DNA from: Nocardioides sp.
GTDB lineage: Bacteria > Actinomycetota > Actinomycetes > Propionibacteriales > Nocardioidaceae
Assembly (NCBI GenBank): GCA_003519585.1
Contig: DOWL01000092.1
Location: forward strand, 1,045 to 9,639
Direction of reading: 5' to 3'
DNA length: 8,595 nucleotides
Positions 6,354-8,595 of the stretch are shown here, in pieces; position 1 is the stretch's first letter; each line of letters begins with the position of its first letter. The notes below the pieces were generated by a model, which saw nothing but the letters and a program-made list of their open reading frames with translations, was not told the DNA's origin and searched no databases. Both the position numbers and the translations under genes were made by a program.

Positions 6354-6470
6354 GGAGGGAGCGCAGCGACCCGGTCTTTCGCGGCGCAGCCGCGCGCCCC
6401 AAACGGGCGAAGTCCGCGCCCCGCGGGCCGAAGCTCGCGGGGGTATTGAGTCCGCGAAACTCGCCGGGGT
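6354..6470 (+). repeat. Dispersed intergenic repeat, copy 2
   Basis: This copy begins with GGAGGGAGCGCAGCGACCC (6354-6372) and ends with ACTCGCCGGGGT (6459-6470), the same ends as copy 1 in opposite orientation. Inside are a hairpin CGCGGC-GCA-GCCGCG (6380-6394), GCCC-CAAAC-GGGC just after it, and a CCCGCG/CGCGGG stem that encloses the shared GCCGAAGC. It starts 31 bases after the mutT1-like stop and could end that transcript. Together with the PHO-box promoter it fills the 302-base gap 6323-6624, in which no gene is seen. Confidence 0.55.
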
Positions 6471-6478
6471 TCAAGGCT

Positions 6479-6515
6479 GTTCACGTGAGCGTCGTCTCAC
6501 GCCCGGCTCACCGCC
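6479..6515 (+). promoter_or_regulatory. Secondary PHO-box-like repeats
   Basis: GTTCACGTGAG (6479-6489), GTCTCACGCCC (6494-6504) and GGCTCACCGCC (6505-6515) resemble PHO-box units. The last two are spaced exactly 11 bases apart, while the first is offset by 15. This may be an upstream, weaker PhoP site. Confidence 0.35.
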
Positions 6516-6533
6516 ATCAGACGGACCGTCCCC

Positions 6534-6555
6534 GTTCACGCGCCGTTCACCCGCG
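6534..6555 (+). promoter_or_regulatory. PHO box (PhoP operator) of pstS
   Basis: Two adjacent 11-base direct repeats, GTTCACGCGCC (6534-6544) and GTTCACCCGCG (6545-6555), match the actinobacterial PHO box, in which PhoP binds tandem GTTCACC-type units. It ends just upstream of the expected -35 position, as for a class of promoter where PhoP substitutes for a good -35. It predicts induction of pstS under phosphate limitation. Confidence 0.75.
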
Positions 6556-6582
6556 CCCACAGGACCAGACACCTCTCGTCCC

Positions 6583-6588
6583 TACGTT
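6583..6588 (+). promoter_or_regulatory. -10 element of the pstS promoter
   Basis: TACGTT fits TANNNT, with the -35 position (6560-6565, CAGGAC) unlike consensus, as expected for a PhoP-activated promoter. Transcription would start near 6595. A third GTTCACCGCG (6586-6595) overlaps the -10 and start site and could be an extra PhoP contact. Confidence 0.45.
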
Positions 6589-6624
6589 CACCGCGTAAGT
6601 CCCGAAATGACTCAGGAGATACCT

Positions 6625-7749
6625 GTGAAGAGCACGCTTGTAAGTGGACGCCGGATCCGACGTGGGGTCGTACCGGGTGTCGTGGCGCTGGCCATCGCCC
6701 TCACCGGCTGTGGCGCGGCGAACGACTCCAGCGACGACAGCGCCAGCAGCGGCGATAGCGGCAGCAGTGAGAGCCTCAGCGGGACCCTGAACGGTGGGGG
6801 GTCCTCCGCGCAGGAGTCGGCCCAAGGTGTGTGGCGGGCCGGCTTCCAGGAGGCCAACTCGGGCGTGACGGTCAACTACGACCCGGTCGGCTCCGGCACC
6901 GGGCGTGAGAACTTCATCAGCAAGGCCTATGCGTTCGCCGGCTCCGACTCGGCGCTGAGCACCGACGAGGGCGAGCTCGACGCCGCCAACGCGCGTTGCG
7001 GCGGTGACGTCATCGAGGTCCCGGCGTACGTCAGCCCGATCGCGGTCATCTTCAACCTCCCGGGCGTGGACGCACTGAACCTCAAGCCCGAGGTCGTAGC
7101 CCAGATCTTCGACGGCAAGATCACCACGTGGAACGACCCGGCCATCGCTGCGGACAACCCCGATGCCGACCTTCCGGACACGGCCATCACCCCGGTGCAC
7201 CGGTCCGACGACTCGGGCACGACTGGTAACTTCACCGACTACCTCTCCCAGGCCGGCGGCGGGGCGTGGTCTTACGAGCCGGACGGTGTCTGGCCGATCC
7301 AGGGCGGTGAGGCGGCCGAGGGCACGTCCGGGGTCGTCGCGGCCGTCAAGGCGGGTGAGGGCACTATCGGTTACGCCGACGAGAGCCAGGCCGGCGGCTT
7401 GAGCATCGTGGCGCTGGGTGTCGGTGACGAGTTCAACAAGCCGTCGGCCGAGGGCGCCGCCCAGGTGCTCGCCAACTCGCCGCGTGCGGAAGGCCGCAGT
7501 GCCAGCGACATGGTCTTCGAGATCGACCGCACCGACACGGCTTCGGGTTCCTACCCGTTGATCCTGACCTCGTACCTCCTCGCTTGCCCCACCTACGACG
7601 ACGCCAACGAGGCCGCTCTGGTCAAGGGCTTCCTCAGCTACATCGTCTCGGAAGAGGGCCAGCAGGCTTCGGCGGAGCAGGCCGGGTCGGCACCCCTCGA
7701 CTCGTCTCTGGCCGAGGAGGCCCAGAGCATCATCGACGGCATCAAGTAA
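6625..7749 (+). CDS. pstS: Phosphate ABC transporter substrate-binding lipoprotein PstS
   Basis: A 374-residue extracytoplasmic phosphate receptor that captures inorganic phosphate and delivers it to the PstC/PstA channel. GTG 6625 is chosen because AGGAG (6614-6618) lies 6 bases upstream; an in-frame ATG at 6607 is not preceded by such a site. The signal peptide has basic residues (RRIRR, 9-13), a hydrophobic core and the lipobox LTGC with lipidated Cys29. A Ser/Asp/Gly-rich linker (about 30-55) tethers the domain. Phosphate-contact loops typical of PstS are GGGSS (57-61), GSGTGRE (89-95), and RSDDSGTTG (193-201). The late YPLILTSYLLAC segment is also typical. It is the first gene of the pst operon, behind a PHO box, and is followed by a large hairpin structure before pstC. 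Confidence 0.95.
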   Translation: MKSTLVSGRRIRRGVVPGVVALAIALTGCGAANDSSDDSASSGDSGSSESLSGTLNGGGSSAQESAQGVWRAGFQEANSGVTVNYDPVGSGTGRENFISKAYAFAGSDSALSTDEGELDAANARCGGDVIEVPAYVSPIAVIFNLPGVDALNLKPEVVAQIFDGKITTWNDPAIAADNPDADLPDTAITPVHRSDDSGTTGNFTDYLSQAGGGAWSYEPDGVWPIQGGEAAEGTSGVVAAVKAGEGTIGYADESQAGGLSIVALGVGDEFNKPSAEGAAQVLANSPRAEGRSASDMVFEIDRTDTASGSYPLILTSYLLACPTYDDANEAALVKGFLSYIVSEEGQQASAEQAGSAPLDSSLAEEAQSIIDGIK

Positions 7750-7754
7750 GGCTC

Positions 7755-7833
7755 GAGGAGCTCTGGAGACACCCGTGATGCGGCGAGTCGGCCAGTCGGG
7801 CCGGCTCGCCGCAGACCGGTCTCCGGGCTCCTC
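7755..7833 (+). ncRNA. Large stacked stem-loop between pstS and pstC
   Basis: The outer stem pairs 7755-7770 with 7819-7833 (15 bp, one bulged T and one G-T wobble). The inner stem pairs 7779-7793 with 7799-7813 (15 bp, one wobble) around the loop AGTCG. An internal loop separates them. No T run follows, so it is not a classical terminator. It is best explained as an mRNA element that protects pstS or partly blocks read-through, giving more PstS than PstC (inference). The rest of the 117-base gap holds only the pstC ribosome binding site. Confidence 0.65.
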
Positions 7834-7866
7834 CCCAGGAGTGGACCCCAGCCCAGCAGGAGCAGC

Positions 7867-8595
7867 GTGACCATCACCGAGACCGAGGCCGAGCCTCAGG
7901 TAAGCCCTCCGACCCAGCGCGGCGACCGCATCTTCGCCGGGATCTCGAAGGCGGCCGGGCTCTCCATCCTGGTCGCGCTCGCGGCCGTCTTCGTCTTCCT
8001 GGCGATCGAGGGCATCCCCGGCATCAACCAGCCGGCCGACAACTACGCCCCGCTCGACAGCTTCGTGCCGTACGTCGGCAGGCTGCTCTTCGGCACGATC
8101 TACGCAGCCATCATCGCGCTCATCTTCGCGGTGCCGTTCGCCCTGGGCATCGCGCTGTTCATCTCGCACTATGCGCCGCGGGCACTGGCGGTGCCGGTCG
8201 CGTACGTCATCGACCTGCTGGCCGCGGTGCCCTCGGTCGTCTTCGGCCTGTGGGGCGCCCGGGTGCTCGGCCCCTACCTCGTCCCGGCGCACGACTGGCT
8301 CTACGACAAGCTGGGCTTCCTGCCGTTCTTCGCGGGGCCGCCCTCGGTCACCGGCAAGACGCTGTTCACCGCGGGTCTGGTGCTGGGGATCATGATCCTG
8401 CCGATCATCACTGCGATCTGCCGCGAGATCTTCGCCCAGACGCCGCGGCTGCACGAGGAGGCGGCCCTGGCGCTGGGCGCGACGAAGTGGGAGATGATCC
8501 GCTACTCGGTCTTTCCCTACGCCCGCTCGGGCATGGTCTCCGCCGTGATGCTGGGCCTGGGCCGCGCGCTCGGCGAGACGATGGCCGTGACCTTC
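7867..8595 (+). CDS. pstC: Phosphate ABC transporter permease PstC (5' part, truncated by window end)
   Basis: The frame stays open for 243 codons from GTG 7867 to the last base of the window, so the C-terminal part is missing (the family is usually about 300-340 residues). AGGAG (7858-7862) lies 4 bases before the GTG. After a short polar N-terminus come a first membrane helix (about 34-51), a long loop, then helices near 77-101, 112-133 and 163-184. The cytosolic EAA loop that contacts the PstB ATPase reads EEAALALGATKWEMI (197-211), followed by RALGETMAVTF, a strongly conserved PstC segment. With PstA it forms the phosphate channel in the cytoplasmic membrane. It follows pstS in the usual operon order, and pstA and pstB are expected downstream. 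Confidence 0.94.
   Translation, partial: MTITETEAEPQVSPPTQRGDRIFAGISKAAGLSILVALAAVFVFLAIEGIPGINQPADNYAPLDSFVPYVGRLLFGTIYAAIIALIFAVPFALGIALFISHYAPRALAVPVAYVIDLLAAVPSVVFGLWGARVLGPYLVPAHDWLYDKLGFLPFFAGPPSVTGKTLFTAGLVLGIMILPIITAICREIFAQTPRLHEEAALALGATKWEMIRYSVFPYARSGMVSAVMLGLGRALGETMAVTF

Noticed and set aside
6547..8454. 635-codon open frame on the minus strand opposite pstS and pstC
   Set aside because: It spans two well-identified genes, the folded intergenic region and the PHO-box edge. The sequence is low-complexity Arg/Gly/Asp-rich with no domain, as expected for GC-driven antisense openness.
1..8595. CRISPR array, tRNA, rRNA, transposase or phage genes
   Set aside because: No regularly spaced repeats, cloverleaf, rRNA-like stretch or recombinase/transposase coding sequence was seen on either strand.

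Overview
The window is GC-rich, uses GTG and TTG starts freely, and carries proteins of clear actinobacterial type: a CspA tail ending in ENVRPL, a MutT1-type Nudix/phosphatase fusion, a CsoR repressor and a lipoprotein PstS behind a PHO box. The best guess is a Nocardioides-like actinobacterium. That is an inference from protein flavour, not from a marker gene.

Layout. (1) 1-250: the last 17 codons of a cold-shock protein, its strong hairpin terminator, and a hairpin-rich leader. (2) 251-394: a 47-residue acidic protein of unknown function. (3) 396-517: a GC-rich intergenic repeat in minus orientation. (4) 540-4173: a copper-homeostasis operon, csoR - copZ - membrane-anchored His/Met-rich protein - copA. 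All junctions overlap by 4 to 11 bp, and a palindromic CsoR-type operator covers the promoter of an apparently leaderless mRNA. (5) 4298-5383, minus strand: a membrane-anchored extracytoplasmic protein of unknown function. (6) 5426-6322, divergent from it: a MutT1-like Nudix hydrolase fused to a histidine-phosphatase domain. (7) 6323-6624: a 302-base non-coding stretch holding a second, plus-oriented copy of the intergenic repeat, candidate PHO boxes and the pstS promoter. (8) 6625-8595: pstS and the 5' part of pstC, separated by a large folded intergenic structure. pstC runs off the right edge.

Functionally there are two modules. In the copper module, CsoR would be released from DNA by Cu(I), CopZ would carry cytosolic Cu(I), CopA would export it, and the anchored HVHP protein is placed to handle copper on the outer face. 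In the phosphate module, PstS captures phosphate outside the cell and passes it to the PstC/PstA/PstB importer under PhoP-type control. The MutT1-like enzyme next to it acts on nucleotide polyphosphates.

The most unusual signal is a pair of roughly 120-base intergenic elements in opposite orientation at 396-517 and 6354-6470. They share identical 19-base and 12-base ends and a GCA-loop hairpin whose stem differs in sequence but stays paired. They bracket the copper operon, the unknown membrane protein and mutT1. The rest of the window is made of recognisable actinobacterial genes, and I see no clear new defence or mobile system.
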